The position numbers were made by a program, and so were the translations under genes. Shown here one piece after another: positions 1 through 7,593 of a stretch of DNA of 64,000 bases. The stretch is from Spirosoma luteum DSM 19990 (GTDB lineage Bacteria > Bacteroidota > Bacteroidia > Cytophagales > Spirosomataceae), in contig NZ_KB893301.1 in the NCBI RefSeq assembly GCF_000374065.1, positions 151,429 to 215,428 of the forward strand. The letters are read 5' to 3'. The notes under the pieces are model-generated. The model had not been told where the DNA came from. It ran no database searches and saw nothing but the letters and a program-made list of their open reading frames with translations. Position 1 is the stretch's first letter. Each line of letters opens with the position of its first letter.

Positions 1-114
1 CAAAACGAGTTGAGAATGAAGGCGTCGGGCGGCTCGGATATTTATTACTACGGCTCAGCCAGCGTGGTGGCCAGAAGCGAATCCGGCGGCTCGGATATCA
101 TCCGGAAGAATTAA
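1..114 (+). CDS. C-terminal end of a head-GIN (DUF2807-like) surface protein, partial
   Basis: The gene enters from the left edge and only its last 37 codons and a TAA stop are present. The residues are Gly/Ser-rich, and the tetrapeptide GGSD occurs twice, once before IYYYG and once before IIRK. That spacing is typical of the short beta-helix rungs of head-GIN/DUF2807 proteins, which Bacteroidota export to the envelope; their molecular function is not established. The assignment rests on this short repeat pattern alone, so the family call is tentative, although the open frame and its stop are clear. Confidence 0.5.
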   Translation, partial: QNELRMKASGGSDIYYYGSASVVARSESGGSDIIRKN

Positions 115-128
115 AAATGAGGGGAAGT

Positions 129-202
129 GTGAAAGAGCGAAACAGCGAATCACTAATTTTGCCTGTTCAATCTGCTTCGGTAGTTCAATTTCGCTCTTTC
201 AC
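129..202. repeat. Intergenic inverted repeat, family A (copy 1)
   Basis: Perfect 14-base arms at 129-142 (GTGAAAGAGCGAAA) and 189-202 lie between the GIN-protein stop and the purK start, with a 46-base loop. A third partial unit (TTCTTTCACGCTC, 210-222) abuts the purK start codon. The right arm matches the repeat at 40226-40242 in 15 of 16 positions. It could act as a terminator for the upstream gene or a leader structure for purK; neither is shown. Confidence 0.7.
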
Positions 203-222
203 TCTTACGTTCTTTCACGCTC

Positions 223-1359
223 TTGACACATACTATTGGTATTCTTGGCGGGGGCCAGCTTGGTCTGATGCTGTTGCAGGCATCCATCGACTGGAATCTC
301 CGCGTCCATATTCTCGATCCTGATGCCGAAGCACCCTGTCGACACCTGTGTGCGCAGTTCACAACGGGTTCACTCACCGATTATGATACGGTCTATCAGT
401 TCGGGCAATCGGTTGATGTACTGACTATTGAGATTGAACGCGTCAACGTAGAAGCCCTCGAAGCGCTGGAACGGGAAGGAAAACGGGTGTTTCCGCAGCC
501 GTCCGTGATCCGGATTATTCAGGATAAGCGGCTACAGAAACAGTTTTACCGCGCCAACAACCTGCCCACTGCCGATTTTATCCTGACCGACAACCGCGCC
601 GATGTGGCCATGATCGAAATTGATAGACCGGACTTTTTTCCGGCCTTCCACAAACTCGGTCGGGATGGGTACGATGGGAGGGGGGTTCAGCGCATTAGCT
701 CCGTTGCCGATGTGGGCAAAGCGTTCGATGCACCTGGTATTCTGGAAAAAGCGGTTGACTTCACTAAAGAACTGGCTGTAATCGTGGCCCGCAACGAGCG
801 GGGAGAGGTAGAAACCTTTCCCACGGTGGAAATGGTGTTTCACCCCGAACTCAATCTGGTCGAATACTTGTTTGCCCCGGCCGAAATTTCGGTTGAAACC
901 GACCGGCAGGCGCAGGCCATTGCCCGACGAACTGCCGACGCCTTCGGCATTGTTGGGTTACTGGCGGTGGAGTTGTTTCTGGATAAACAGGGGAACGTCC
1001 TCATCAATGAAGTTGCGCCCCGTCCGCATAACAGCGGGCATCACACCATCCGGGCCAACGTAACATCGCAGTTCGAGCAACACTGGCGGGCTATTTTGAA
1101 CTACCCACTCGGCAATACTTCCGCCTACAAACCAGCCGCTATGGTTAACCTCCTCGGCGAAGATGAACACACCGGCCCCGCCGTGTACGAAGGGTTGGAG
1201 AATCTGCTCGCTATGCCTGGCGTGTTCCCTTTTCTGTATGGTAAAGCCATCACGAAACCCTTCCGTAAAATGGGCCACGTAACTGTCATGGATGGTTCGC
1301 TGCATGCGCTGCGGGAAAAAGTGTCGGATGTGAAAGCGGCCATTCGGGTGATTTCCTGA
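223..1359 (+). CDS. purK: 5-(carboxyamino)imidazole ribonucleotide synthase (PurK)
   Basis: Catalyses the ATP- and bicarbonate-dependent carboxylation of AIR to N5-CAIR in purine synthesis, in the cytoplasm. The 378-residue length fits the family. An N-terminal glycine-rich turn (GILGGGQLGLML), the ATP-grasp segment GRDGYDGRGVQ near residue 150 and the hallmark NEVAPRPHNSGHHT near residue 265 are all present. The frame has no upstream ATG, and the first codon before the conserved GILGGGQ turn is TTG at 223-225, so TTG is the likely start. PurE, its usual partner, is not next to it here. A strong hairpin follows the gene. Confidence 0.96.
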   Translation: MTHTIGILGGGQLGLMLLQASIDWNLRVHILDPDAEAPCRHLCAQFTTGSLTDYDTVYQFGQSVDVLTIEIERVNVEALEALEREGKRVFPQPSVIRIIQDKRLQKQFYRANNLPTADFILTDNRADVAMIEIDRPDFFPAFHKLGRDGYDGRGVQRISSVADVGKAFDAPGILEKAVDFTKELAVIVARNERGEVETFPTVEMVFHPELNLVEYLFAPAEISVETDRQAQAIARRTADAFGIVGLLAVELFLDKQGNVLINEVAPRPHNSGHHTIRANVTSQFEQHWRAILNYPLGNTSAYKPAAMVNLLGEDEHTGPAVYEGLENLLAMPGVFPFLYGKAITKPFRKMGHVTVMDGSLHALREKVSDVKAAIRVIS

Positions 1360-1432
1360 GCGTTAAATTGTTAATTTTCAGGTAAATAGCTAAGAGGATT
1401 CTCCCTGGTAAATTGCCCTGTAGCCAGCAATT

Positions 1433-1476
1433 GAAACGGGGCATAAGTGACTGTGTAGCCACTTATGCCCCGTTTC
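1433..1476. terminator. Bidirectional hairpin terminator, purK / PepSY lipoprotein
   Basis: A perfect 17-base-pair stem (arms 1433-1449 and 1460-1476, outer end GAAACGGGGC) with a 10-base loop lies between two convergent genes, 74 bases after the purK stop and 17 bases from the other stop. No long U-tract follows on either strand, as is common in Bacteroidota. Confidence 0.8.
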
Positions 1477-1492
1477 GCTGCACTACGATTAC

Positions 1493-2320
1493 TTAGTGTT
1501 TCCCTGTACGAACGTTGACAAAAGCACCGTTGGCATCGAACAGCAGGAAGTATCTGGTACTGTTCTGCGTAATCATTACGGCGTATACCGTTACACCGTC
1601 CCGCGTAGTAGCCTGGTATGCCTGCCCGAAGGTATAACCGCTATAGTTGGTTGTCAGGTACGTGGTTACGGTAGCGGGTAGCTGAGCCGCCGTTAGCGAG
1701 GTGCCCATTGGTTTTCCTCCGCCGGGTCCACCATGACCTCCTTTACCTCCACCCCCTTTCAGCAGGTTGCCCGCTGGGTCGAAGTTAAGCTGGAACGTTT
1801 TGCCGTTGGCCGTAATAACCGTTTCGTAATAAATCACCACCCCGGCCGAATCCGCAGCCTGTTCGGCCTGAACCAGTACGTAGCCGGGGTAAGTGGTGGT
1901 CAGGTAGGTAGTAATGGCGGCTGGCAACGCATCGGCCGTAATTGTGGTTTCGTTCGCATCGTTCATACCGGGACCGCGTCCGCCTTTGCCAGCCACAAAA
2001 GCCCCGTTGTCGTCGAAGTGGAGATGATACCGAATGCTGTTCTGCTCGATCACTACCGCATAAAAGGTAGCCCCCGTCCGGTCGGTGCCCTGCATGGCCT
2101 GTATGAGGGTATAACCTGCATAGGTGGTCGTGAGGTAGGCGGTAGCCGCAGCAGGCAACTGGTCGGCGGTGATGGTTATGCCTTTTCCGTACGAGTCAGT
2201 GGCAGCCCGCCCCGCTCCTGCAACAGCCGATGCCGTTGTTGTGGGCGTTACGTTACTGTTCTGGTTACAGGCCCCCAGCGTTGCTGCCAGTACCAGGCCA
2301 AGCATAATTTGTTTTTTCAT
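1493..2320 (-). CDS. Lipoprotein with three tandem PepSY-like repeats
   Basis: The 275-residue protein starts at MKKQIMLG; a longer frame exists but would put 17 residues before a normal signal peptide. The signal peptide ends in a lipobox, LGAC, so the mature protein should be anchored by its first Cys. Three repeats of about 68 residues follow, each opening with LTAxQLPA/ITADxLPA, then TTYLTTxYxGY, and ending in a strand pair with FDxxG. This matches the PepSY-like (BLIP-fold) domain found in many Bacteroidota lipoproteins. Gly/Lys-rich linkers separate the repeats. Family function is unknown; inhibition or binding of an exported partner has been suggested for PepSY folds. The repeats are similar enough to suggest internal duplication. 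Confidence 0.8.
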   Translation of the reverse strand: MKKQIMLGLVLAATLGACNQNSNVTPTTTASAVAGAGRAATDSYGKGITITADQLPAAATAYLTTTYAGYTLIQAMQGTDRTGATFYAVVIEQNSIRYHLHFDDNGAFVAGKGGRGPGMNDANETTITADALPAAITTYLTTTYPGYVLVQAEQAADSAGVVIYYETVITANGKTFQLNFDPAGNLLKGGGGKGGHGGPGGGKPMGTSLTAAQLPATVTTYLTTNYSGYTFGQAYQATTRDGVTVYAVMITQNSTRYFLLFDANGAFVNVRTGKH

Positions 2321-2622
2321 GGTTTTAGTAAAGAAAGAAAATGAACAGATTGAAACACGTACCAGGTACACGTTTATGCATGAACAAGGGGTTTTATTCT
2401 TTCTTACGTAGTCGTTTACCCAAACGTGGCAAAGGCACGATTAAATAGTAATAAAAAAGTAAATAGTGACCCGTTGTGCGTCACTGCCAATCAGTTGCTC
2501 CCGTATTGCCGCTTCATTCAGAACAATGGTTTGCCAGACAGGTTAATACCCTATACCTGCGCCCGGATGATTTTTAGCAGCGTATGCCCGGATAAATTAG
2601 CTAACCTTCTGCTCGACAACTT
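2321..2622. other. Intergenic gap, no gene recognised
   Basis: These 302 bases separate the divergent PepSY lipoprotein and response regulator. They are AT-richer than the flanks. I see no convincing TAnnTTTG promoter or RNA structure. An open frame at 2426-2626 touches the response-regulator start but has no recognisable content. Confidence 0.4.
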
Positions 2623-3033
2623 ATGAACTTTGATATATTGGTAGTCGATGATGACGATGATGATTTAATGCTGCTGGCCAGCCACATTAAGCAGTGTAAT
2701 GAACGGGTAACATTAACCCATGTGCGTGACGGGATTGAGGCTACGCAAAAACTTACCGGAGGCTTCCAGCCAAACCTGATTATGGTGGATGCGAATATGC
2801 CTCTCATGGATGGGTATGAACTACTGGTGTGGGTTATGCATTCCGAAAACTGTTGCCATATCCCCGTGGTAGTCTGGACGGGAGCCATCTCCGATAGTGA
2901 GGTTGTTCGTTACTACAGGGCGGGTGCCAATTCACTCATGTTAAAACAGGATGCGCTGCGGGATATGGAATCCTTCTGCCATCACTGGTTCAAACTGGTC
3001 CAGTTGCCTAAACTGACGTCAACCCCTAATTAG
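2623..3033 (+). CDS. Single-domain CheY-like response regulator
   Basis: A 136-residue receiver domain with no output domain. It has the acidic cluster near residues 9-13 (VVDDDDDD), the phospho-acceptor Asp56 in MVDANMP, the switch Thr86 in VVWTGA and the conserved Lys108 in LMLKQD. These are the residues needed for phosphorylation by a histidine kinase. It resembles the small Rcp1-type regulators that act on partner proteins rather than DNA. No kinase gene is adjacent, so its partner must be elsewhere. Start is the ATG before the first strand (NFDILVVDD). Confidence 0.93.
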   Translation: MNFDILVVDDDDDDLMLLASHIKQCNERVTLTHVRDGIEATQKLTGGFQPNLIMVDANMPLMDGYELLVWVMHSENCCHIPVVVWTGAISDSEVVRYYRAGANSLMLKQDALRDMESFCHHWFKLVQLPKLTSTPN

Positions 3034-3349
3034 TAAAGGAACTGGTACGCTGACGCTGACTACCTGCTGGGTCAGGGCTCAGGGCAGCGAACTAGTTTGG
3101 TCTGCTCAGGTTGATATTGCCCCCTGAACCTGCCTGCCACAATCAGTTTCCGAAACCATAGGAGAGCCACTATGGATGGGGATTTTGGGAAGCTTTAAAC
3201 TGTTTCTTTCACTGAATACGCCCAGGCCGCAGGGAGCTACTGTAGCGGAATAAGTGCGTTTTTCTCTCGGCTTAACTTATCGTTGGGTTACATCATGAGA
3301 AACGCACAGCGCCAAAAAATATAGAAATTTTACTACTTATACCGTCCTG
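3034..3349. other. Intergenic gap, no gene recognised
   Basis: About 316 bases between the response regulator and the terminator of the DUF305 gene. No coding frame with plausible content. A weak inverted pair (GTGCGTTT at about 3255 and AAACGCAC at about 3300) is visible, with bulges; I assign no role. Confidence 0.4.
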
Positions 3350-3376
3350 ATAAACCCGGCATTAGACTGGGTTTAT
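3350..3376 (-). terminator. Hairpin downstream of the DUF305 gene
   Basis: Arms ATAAACCC (3350-3357) and GGGTTTAT (3369-3376) form an 8-base-pair stem with an 11-base loop, six bases after the DUF305 stop codon on the minus strand. Confidence 0.5.
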
Positions 3377-3381
3377 GGTGG

Positions 3382-3867
3382 CTATTTCTGATCCATCCGG
3401 GCGAGAATCCGTTTCATCTGGGCTATTTCCCGTTCCTGAGCGTCAATGATCGACTGCGCCAGTTCTTTTACTTCAGGATCTTTCAAATCGGCATTTTTGC
3501 TGACCAGAATGGCAATGGAGTGGTGCGGAATCATCGACTGCATGAAGCGTTTATCGTCAATGAAGACCTGATTTCTAACAAAGAACAGGGCCAGCGCAAA
3601 TAGGGCAACGCTTCCGGCAATGATGATTGTGTTCATCCGACTATCCTGATACATGGAACGCATGAACAGGAGCATAACAACTGCCATTGTCGTAATCATC
3701 AGCGTGGTCATATAAAAGCGGTTGGTACTGAAATACAAATGGCTGGCTTTCTCAGTGTTCAGGTACATCGTAAGATGCATGATAACGAAGGAAACGGCGA
3801 GCATCAGGAAGAATTTTTTATAGTTTCCTTTGCCCATATTCGAGTGATTAGTTGCTTGTGAATCCAT
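3382..3867 (-). CDS. DUF305 membrane protein
   Basis: A 161-residue protein with three predicted membrane spans (around residues 18-36, 52-70 and 80-98) and a C-terminal helical DUF305 segment. That segment carries the family signature FMQSMIPHHSIAI and the helix ending AQEREIAQMKRIL. DUF305 proteins are helical, ferritin-like in topology and often occur with copper or other metal handling genes; the PHH pair is the likely metal ligand (family knowledge). The DUF305 tail is predicted to face the periplasm. No metal-transport gene is adjacent, so the role stays open. Confidence 0.85.
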   Translation of the reverse strand: MDSQATNHSNMGKGNYKKFFLMLAVSFVIMHLTMYLNTEKASHLYFSTNRFYMTTLMITTMAVVMLLFMRSMYQDSRMNTIIIAGSVALFALALFFVRNQVFIDDKRFMQSMIPHHSIAILVSKNADLKDPEVKELAQSIIDAQEREIAQMKRILARMDQK

Positions 3868-3905
3868 AGGAAGTTTGTTGACTAACGATTGAGTAGTTAC
3901 TCCGT

Positions 3906-4085
3906 TTGGCGATTAACCCCTTCTCGCATAAGACTGTTTGGATAAGCTATAATTCTGTACTAGAGCGCTTGGATTGTGTAAAAAGTTACCATAAACGTAA
4001 CCTATCCAATCCTGATTTTACTTACGATAAGCGTAACGAGCGCGGGTGGCGGCTGGACCGCTTCTGGGCGCACTTCTTCGACTAG
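3906..4085 (+). CDS. Possible small protein or C-terminal gene remnant
   Basis: An open frame of 59 codons starts at a TTG (3906) and ends at TAG (4083-4085). Its second half, with NPDFTYDKRNERGWRLDRF then WAHFFD, is rich in Trp, Arg and aromatic residues and looks more like a conserved C-terminus than random sequence. No ATG precedes it and I do not recognise the family. It could be the decayed end of a longer gene; upstream a TAG stop closes the frame. Low confidence. Confidence 0.22.
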   Translation: MAINPFSHKTVWISYNSVLERLDCVKSYHKRNLSNPDFTYDKRNERGWRLDRFWAHFFD

Positions 4086-4099
4086 GGAACGCAGTTATT

Positions 4100-4274
4100 G
4101 ATCCGTGAGTAAGTCTGTAAAGTCATTCGAATTGGCTTAGGCCTCCCATGAGACCAATAGCAATATAGAAGTTAAGTCGCTTTACGGACTAATTCACGGG
4201 TCGATAACCCAAAGCTACTCAATCTGTCATACTACGCCAAAAAGCTATTTTGTAACCTTGTGAGTAGCTTTTTT
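4100..4274 (+). ncRNA. Candidate structured RNA followed by a terminator-like hairpin
   Basis: In a 450-base gap without genes, a 23-base arm (4100-4122) is complementary to 4180-4202 at 19 of 23 positions, with most mismatches convertible to G-U pairs; the loop is 57 bases. Next comes an 11-base perfect pair (4211-4221 with 4261-4271, AAAGCTACTCA) whose distal arm runs into TTTTTT. Long stem, then hairpin plus U-tract, is the layout of a small RNA gene on the plus strand. It could also be the remains of a small mobile element. No family is recognised. Confidence 0.3.
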
Positions 4275-4498
4275 ATGATAGGTGCAGAACTGACCAAAGC
4301 GGAGAAAACGCCGATAAACTCGATAAATTTATGGATCACCTGCTGCACCGGCTACCGCTAGAGCCCAGAGAGCACGAAACGCTGGAGAAGTAATGAAGGT
4401 GCTTTGCCCGATGGAATAAACTGTTTTCGCCCTGGCAGGTGGTGAACATGAGGAGTGTAGAATGAGGAAGGCTTGCCCTAGAGACCCCTGCTAAAACG
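4275..4498. other. Intergenic stretch, possibly decayed coding sequence
   Basis: An ATG at 4275 opens a short frame that stops early, but a neighbouring frame from about 4305 reads NADKLDKFMDHLLHRLPLE and ends at TAA 4391-4393. A single-base shift would join the two. The content is protein-like but unrecognised, so this may be a remnant of a small gene. Confidence 0.2.
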
Positions 4499-4533
4499 AA
4501 AAATGCTCAAATCAAGCTGATTTGAGCATTTTT
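4499..4533 (-). terminator. Intrinsic terminator of tRNA-Leu
   Basis: A perfect 16-base-pair stem (4499-4514 and 4518-4533) with a three-base loop. On the minus strand it begins five bases after the tRNA 3' end and its distal arm ends in TTTTT. Confidence 0.85.
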
Positions 4534-4538
4534 GTTTG

Positions 4539-4620
4539 TGACCACGGGGAGACTCGAACTCCCAAGCCTTGCAGCACCACCCCCTCAAGATGGCGTGTCT
4601 ACCAGTTTCACCACGTGGCC
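4539..4620 (-). tRNA. tRNA-Leu(GAG)
   Basis: An 82-base class II tRNA on the minus strand. The acceptor GGCCACG (4620 downward) pairs with CGTGGTC, followed by discriminator A at 4539. The D-arm region reads GTGAAACTGGTAGAC, typical of tRNA-Leu. The anticodon stem CCATC/GGTGG frames the loop TTGAGGG, giving anticodon GAG, which reads CUU/CUC. A variable arm and a T-arm with GTTCGAGTC follow. The 3' CCA is not encoded. Promoter and terminator are both visible, so it is a single-gene unit. Confidence 0.95.
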
Positions 4621-4638
4621 AGTTCCGTAGAGCGGGTG

Positions 4639-4669
4639 CAAAGATAGCTGTCTCCTTTTTTTTTCCAAA
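4639..4669 (-). promoter_or_regulatory. Bacteroidota-type promoter of tRNA-Leu
   Basis: On the minus strand TTTG (4669-4666) is followed by exactly 19 bases and TATCTTTG (4646-4639), a perfect match to the TTTG-N19-TAnnTTTG pattern of the primary sigma factor in this phylum. It ends 18 bases before the tRNA 5' end. Confidence 0.85.
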
Positions 4670-4772
4670 ACCCCACCCGGAATCTTTTGCTTTTTTAGGG
4701 AATTATAGCCCGGAATCGGGCAAAATTTCGTACTTTTATGAGTCTAAATCACGCTTAAATAGTCCTGGTCGC

Positions 4773-5183
4773 ATGGCAAATGAAATAGTAGGAAAACTGA
4801 TAAAAGTACTGCCCGAAGTAACGGGACAGGGTAAAAATGGTCCCTGGAGCAAACAGGAATTTGTTATTGAAACAATGGATAGTCAATATCCAAAAAAGGT
4901 GTGCCTGACCGCCTGGGGGGATAAAGTAGCTGACCTAAAGCAGTTTGCCGATGGCGATACGCTTAAGGCAACCTTTAGTGCTGAGTCGAGGGAATACAAC
5001 GAACGCTGGTACACCGAACTGCGGGCTTTTCGCATCGAATTAAGCGAAGGAGAAGCAAGTCCGGCTCCCGGTCGGAGTGCTGCCCCTCAGGCGCAGTCGC
5101 GCCCGGCCGCGCAGAGTAGTCAACCAGCGCCAATGTCATTCAACGCTGCCTTTGATGAGGAAAGCAACGACCTGCCGTTTTAA
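4773..5183 (+). CDS. DUF3127 domain protein
   Basis: A 136-residue cytoplasmic protein. Residues 1-90 form the DUF3127 domain, with the family opening EIVGKLIKVLPEVTGQGKNG and the strand KVCLTAWGDK; the rest is a low-complexity Ala/Pro/Gln/Ser linker ending in the acidic tail DEESNDLPF. An acidic, aromatic-ended tail after a small beta-barrel is the layout of single-stranded DNA-binding proteins, and DUF3127 is thought to be a phage-derived or OB-like DNA-binding fold; a role in DNA replication or repair is therefore inferred. The frame stays open 68 codons upstream through the tRNA, but the ATG at 4773 fits the family start. Confidence 0.88.
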   Translation: MANEIVGKLIKVLPEVTGQGKNGPWSKQEFVIETMDSQYPKKVCLTAWGDKVADLKQFADGDTLKATFSAESREYNERWYTELRAFRIELSEGEASPAPGRSAAPQAQSRPAAQSSQPAPMSFNAAFDEESNDLPF

Positions 5184-5197
5184 GGACGGCTGCCCAG

Positions 5198-5227
5198 AAA
5201 AAAAGCCGCCCACCAGCGGCTTTTTTT
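5198..5227 (+). terminator. Intrinsic terminator after DUF3127
   Basis: Arms AAAAAAAGCCGC (5198-5209) and GCGGCTTTTTTT (5216-5227) form a GC-core stem with a six-base loop and a U-tract, 15 bases after the stop codon. Confidence 0.92.
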
Positions 5228-5357
5228 GTTTCGATTCAATAAACGTGTTTTGTCCGTAAAACTGACGGGGACTGCAAAGGGCCTATCGGTTTGCAGTCAG
5301 GGAGGTACATCGGTTTATTTTCATCAGGTGGAAGCATAAAAAAAGGCCCTAACGTCA

Positions 5358-6083
5358 TTGAGAATCCTTCTGCGAAACATACTGCCTTTTCTTTGTTTGC
5401 TGCCTGTTGTAGCGCTGGCCCAGCCCGCCCTGACCGATTCGCTCCGCCGGGCCGATTCGCTGTTTGCTGCTGGTGAGAAAATTCAGGCGTCGCGCCTGTA
5501 CGAAGGCGTTTTGGCCGCCGGGCACACCGCCACCGACCCCATGCTGCTGAAACTGGCGAGTATCAGCGAACAGCAGCACGATGTACCCCGGCTGCTTTAT
5601 TACCTGGAGGTCTACTTCGACCGCCACCCCGATGATGCTATACTCCTACGGATGAATGAGATTGCCCGGGCCAATAACCTGATCGGTTATGAAATCGACG
5701 ACCTGAATTATTTCTATCTCTTTTACCGCAAATACGGCATTTACTTACAGCTTTTTCTGCTCATTCCAGCCCTGTACGTTTTTGGCATATTAGTGCTTAA
5801 AGTGGTTCGCAAAGAACCCATTCCGGGACGGCAGAAATGGGTTGTGTTTATCTACCTGCTTCTCCTGCTGATTTTTACGAACTTACCGGAAGGGGTACAA
5901 TCGGGCATCACCAATCAGGATCGCGTGCTGTTGCGTACCGATCCATCGGCAGCGGCCCCCGTTGCCGAAGTGGTAGGGCGCGGCAACAAGGTCAGTATTC
6001 TGGGGACCAAAGACATCTATCTACGGGTACTCTGGCACAATGAACTCTATTTCATCCGCCGGGATAACGTGTGGATTATCTAG
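5358..6083 (+). CDS. Exported TPR-like membrane protein with C-terminal SH3-type domain
   Basis: A 241-residue protein. A signal peptide (LPFLCLLPVVALAQ) leads into a helical TPR-like region (residues 25-110), two membrane spans (about 130-148 and 162-178) and a C-terminal segment with RVLLRTDPSAAAPV and VSILGTKDIYLRVLW that resembles a bacterial SH3 domain. TPR, two spans and SH3 is the order seen in BatE-like proteins of Bacteroidota aerotolerance clusters, but no other Bat genes are here, so this is only a similarity of layout. The start is a TTG at 5358; no ATG lies before the signal peptide. It ends 32 bases from the convergent aroA. Confidence 0.7.
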   Translation: MRILLRNILPFLCLLPVVALAQPALTDSLRRADSLFAAGEKIQASRLYEGVLAAGHTATDPMLLKLASISEQQHDVPRLLYYLEVYFDRHPDDAILLRMNEIARANNLIGYEIDDLNYFYLFYRKYGIYLQLFLLIPALYVFGILVLKVVRKEPIPGRQKWVVFIYLLLLLIFTNLPEGVQSGITNQDRVLLRTDPSAAAPVAEVVGRGNKVSILGTKDIYLRVLWHNELYFIRRDNVWII

Positions 6084-6115
6084 CGACAGATTATCAGTTT
6101 CCGGCAATACCTATG

Positions 6116-7408
6116 TCAGGATGGACGCCCGGTTTCCTCCGATAAAAACTCCACCGTTGTTACCCGCGCCATATCGTCCCAGAAACTGGGGTACGATTTG
6201 GCCACTACCCCCGGTTCTTCAATGATAATTTCCTGACGCATGGCTACAGGAGCAAAGGCCATTGCCATCCGGTGGTCGTCGTAGGTGGCAATGGTAGCGG
6301 GAGCACTGGGCTTTGTACTGGTTTGACGAACTTCGTACCGGTGGTTGGGTTCCAGTTCGACCAGTTCAGCCCCAATCTTCTGCAATTCGGTTTGTAAGGC
6401 CAGTACCCGGTCCGTTTCCTTTATCTTGAGGCTCTCGATACCCGTCAGGCGCAGGGTGATGCCTTTCATAGCCGCACAAACGGCCACGGTCTGTGCCAGA
6501 TCCGGGCAGTCCGTAAAATCCCAGGCTAAGGAGTCACTGGCTGGCACTTTAGTCAGCCTAACGCCCGCTTCAATAAAAGTACTCTCCACCCCAAATGCCT
6601 GCATCATGTCCGCAATAGCGCTGTCGCCCTGTAAGGATTTAGCTTTCAGACCCAGCAGCGTTAGTCCAGCGGTTTCGTCCTTCGCCAAAGCGGATACACT
6701 GTACCAGTAACTCGCCCCCGACCAGTCGGATTCGATGGCGTACGTGGCAGGTGTGTATGGTTTTGGCGCTACCGTGATGAGTTTGTTGTCCCAGTCGGCC
6801 TGCACGTCGGCCCCGAAAAAGCGCATCTGTTCCAGCGTCATCTCGATATAAGGCTGTGACCCGATAGGTCCGGTTAGTGCCAGGGTTAAACCCTCGGGCA
6901 ATAGCGGGGCAATCATCAGCAGGGCTGAAATGTACTGGCTGCTTACATCGCCCCGAATGCTGATTTGGTTGTTGCCGGATGCCGAAAAACCGTTGAGTTG
7001 CAGGGGTGGATAGCCCGTTTCCTTCAGGTACGTAATATCGGCACCGAGTGTACGCAGAGCATCAACCAGCATACCGATGGGCCGCTCGCACATACGGGGG
7101 GTGCCGGTCATCGTTTTTTGCTGGCCGGTAACGGCAAAATAAGCCGTCAGAAACCGCATGGTTGTACCGGCATCCAGCACGTCGGCCACCGGGTCGGTTG
7201 ATTTGAGCAGCCGAATCATCGTTTGCGTATCGCGGGCGGTGGACAGATTTTTCAGGTCGCACCGGAAACCGGTCAGCGCATCGATAATGAGGGCGCGGTT
7301 GCTTTCGCTTTTTGATGAGGCCAGCGGAATGGTAGCCCGGACTAGATGGTCCTGAACAAGACCGGGCTGGGTAAGCGTGGCAGGGGGCAGTAAACGGACG
7401 GAGGACAA
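6116..7408 (-). CDS. aroA: 3-phosphoshikimate 1-carboxyvinyltransferase (EPSP synthase)
   Basis: Transfers enolpyruvyl from PEP to shikimate-3-phosphate, step six of the shikimate pathway. The 430-residue length is normal. Visible signatures are the substrate loop PLASSKSESNRALI (residues 28-41), LDAGTTMRFLTAYF (normally NAGTTMR), the central SSQYISALLMIAP and DDHRMAMAFAP near the C-terminus. The Asp in place of the usual Asn in the LDAGTTMR motif is common in Bacteroidota AroA. The gene is monocistronic, with divergent nagA upstream across a family-C repeat and no other aro gene nearby. Confidence 0.96.
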   Translation of the reverse strand: MSSVRLLPPATLTQPGLVQDHLVRATIPLASSKSESNRALIIDALTGFRCDLKNLSTARDTQTMIRLLKSTDPVADVLDAGTTMRFLTAYFAVTGQQKTMTGTPRMCERPIGMLVDALRTLGADITYLKETGYPPLQLNGFSASGNNQISIRGDVSSQYISALLMIAPLLPEGLTLALTGPIGSQPYIEMTLEQMRFFGADVQADWDNKLITVAPKPYTPATYAIESDWSGASYWYSVSALAKDETAGLTLLGLKAKSLQGDSAIADMMQAFGVESTFIEAGVRLTKVPASDSLAWDFTDCPDLAQTVAVCAAMKGITLRLTGIESLKIKETDRVLALQTELQKIGAELVELEPNHRYEVRQTSTKPSAPATIATYDDHRMAMAFAPVAMRQEIIIEEPGVVAKSYPSFWDDMARVTTVEFLSEETGRPS

Positions 7409-7411
7409 CAG

Positions 7412-7510
7412 TTTTCGATTTATGGTTTTCGGTTTGTGGTTTTCGGTAGGGCAGAGGCCTCAACAGCGGATTTTGTTGAACTGTATACCGAAAACTGTAA
7501 ACCGATATGG
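7412..7510. repeat. Intergenic repeat, family C (copy 1)
   Basis: Between divergent aroA and nagA. The left half holds two tandem units of TTTATGGTTTTCGG / TTTGTGGTTTTCGG; the right half (about 7478-7505) carries the complement, TACCGAAAACTGTAAACCG. The 27 bases at 7424-7450 recur in reverse complement at 11508-11534 with one mismatch. It lies about 85 bases before the nagA start and abuts the aroA start. Confidence 0.75.
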
Positions 7511-7593
7511 CTACTGTTCGCAAAAAAACGAAATAACTGGTAGATTTCGGTCATTTTACTCGTATCAACAAACAGGATTCCTGTTTCAATCGC

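Noticed and set aside
2426-2626. A 66-codon open frame whose stop overlaps the response-regulator start by four bases
   Set aside because: It begins with GTG, has no recognisable content, is AT-rich like the surrounding intergenic DNA, and the overlap is easily explained by chance TGA in ATGA.
4275-4393. A small gene from the ATG at 4275
   Set aside because: The frame closes early and the protein-like part is in another frame; listed only as possible decayed sequence.
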